From the NCBI GenBank assembly GCA_002842935.1, contig PHEM01000171.1:1-6721 (forward strand): a stretch of DNA of 6,721 nucleotides, in the 5' to 3' direction. The stretch comes from Alphaproteobacteria bacterium HGW-Alphaproteobacteria-13. GTDB taxonomy: Bacteria; Pseudomonadota; Alphaproteobacteria; Sphingomonadales; Sphingomonadaceae. Shown piece by piece: positions 6,206-6,721 of the stretch (position 1 is its first letter; each line of letters begins with the position of its first letter). Made by a program: the position numbers and the translations under genes. Under the pieces are notes generated by a model that ran no database searches, was not told the DNA's origin, and was given only the letters and a program-made list of their open reading frames with translations.

Positions 6206-6721
6206 CGATGCACCTCGTCGGGTCCGGCAAGACGATAATGGGCGGCGGTGCGGCGCGGCGCGCCGACCAATATGCCATGCCCGCCCGCGGCGGCGGCGGC
6301 GGCGAAGCCGTCCTCGTCGGTCACATCGTCGCCGACGAACAGCGGCGCCGCCCCGGCAAAGGGCGCCTCGGCCATCAGCCGCGCGACGGCTTCGCCCTTG
6401 TTCGCGCCCGCCGGGCCGAGTTCGACGACCATCTTGCCTCGCCGCGCGGCAAGGCCCTCGCGGGCTGCAAGCTCTTCCATGACAGTCAAGACGGCTGGGG
6501 CGGCATCGGGTTCCTGCCGATAGTGAATTGCGATGCCGTGCGGTTTGGTCTCGATCAGCAGGCCGGGCCACTGCTCCGTCAGCGCGGCGATCGCGGCGGC
6601 CGCCTGTCCGGAGAGCGGACGGGGCGGCGGAGCGGAGCCGCCGAACTCGACGCCGTGCGAACCGACGGTCATGATCGCGACATCGCCGATATGACCGTTG
6701 ATATCGGCGCGCGCGCGTCCC
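6190..6721 (-). CDS. otsB: Trehalose-6-phosphate phosphatase, C-terminal part (gene runs off the right edge)
   Basis: HAD-superfamily phosphatase that removes phosphate from trehalose-6-phosphate to give trehalose. About 177 residues are visible. The frame stays open to the window end (GRARADINGHIGDVAI before the first internal Met at 6672), so 6672 is not the start and the N-terminal DxDGT nucleophile motif lies outside. Visible OtsB features are GSHGVEF soon after the edge, KPHGIAIHYR in the cap domain, a conserved lysine region VVELGPAGANKGEAV, and the metal-binding acidic motif GDDVTDED (encoded at 6310-6333). It ends HRWLKL with a TGA at 6192-6190, inside the first codons of the GH15 gene. 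It is the most upstream visible gene of the otsB-GH15-otsA operon. Any promoter lies beyond the window unless there are further genes upstream. Confidence 0.94.
   Translation of the reverse strand, partial: GRARADINGHIGDVAIMTVGSHGVEFGGSAPPPRPLSGQAAAAIAALTEQWPGLLIETKPHGIAIHYRQEPDAAPAVLTVMEELAAREGLAARRGKMVVELGPAGANKGEAVARLMAEAPFAGAAPLFVGDDVTDEDGFAAAAAAGGHGILVGAPRRTAAHYRLAGPDEVHRWLKL
6213..6216 (-). promoter_or_regulatory. Ribosome binding site that decides the GH15 GTG start
   Basis: GAGG on the minus strand lies 7 nt before the GTG at 6205-6203, within the last codons of otsB. It supports initiation at GTG with a 16-nt overlap of the two genes. Confidence 0.6.

Noticed and set aside
6206..6571. 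Upstream in-frame extension of the GH15 reading frame
   Set aside because: It overlaps otsB in another frame and encodes Arg-rich low-complexity sequence. GH15 similarity begins only after the GTG at 6205.

Overview
The window is GC-rich, densely packed bacterial chromosome. Third codon positions are strongly G/C biased, gaps between genes are tiny, and the protein variants (for example the HIPWPP version of the OtsA HIP motif, and a short TrmA/RlmD-type methyltransferase with FLQAT in place of FxQxN) suggest an alphaproteobacterium, most likely a sphingomonad. That placement is inferred from protein style alone. There is no sign of phage, insertion sequences, CRISPR, tRNA or rRNA.

Layout. 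The left edge (1-107, + strand) is the 3' end of an unidentified gene. One base after its stop begins a complete 399-aa iron-sulfur, SAM-dependent RNA uracil-C5 methyltransferase of the TrmA/RlmCD family (109-1308, +). Everything else is on the minus strand. Read in the direction of transcription, from right to left, it runs: otsB (trehalose-6-phosphate phosphatase, 5' end cut by the window edge), a 597-aa GH15 glycoside hydrolase starting at GTG, otsA (trehalose-6-phosphate synthase), a class III CaiB/BaiF CoA-transferase, and a small MAPEG-family membrane protein. The MAPEG stop codon directly abuts the methyltransferase stop codon, so the two convergent genes have no spacer.

How the genes work together. 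OtsA makes trehalose-6-phosphate from UDP-glucose and glucose-6-phosphate, and OtsB dephosphorylates it to trehalose, a stress protectant. The GH15 enzyme between them overlaps otsB by 16 nt and otsA by 4 nt (ATGA), so the three are almost certainly one translationally coupled operon. GH15 includes glucoamylases, glucodextranases and trehalases, so this enzyme may hydrolyse trehalose or a related alpha-glucan. If it is a trehalase, the operon would encode both synthesis and turnover. The CoA-transferase (78-nt gap) and MAPEG gene (53-nt gap) follow on the same strand. Each gap holds a potential RNA hairpin without a U-tract, so these genes may be partly separated from the trehalose operon.

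No clearly new system is present. The points most worth a second look are the otsB-GH15-otsA cassette, the zero-spacer convergent gene end, and the two intergenic hairpins.
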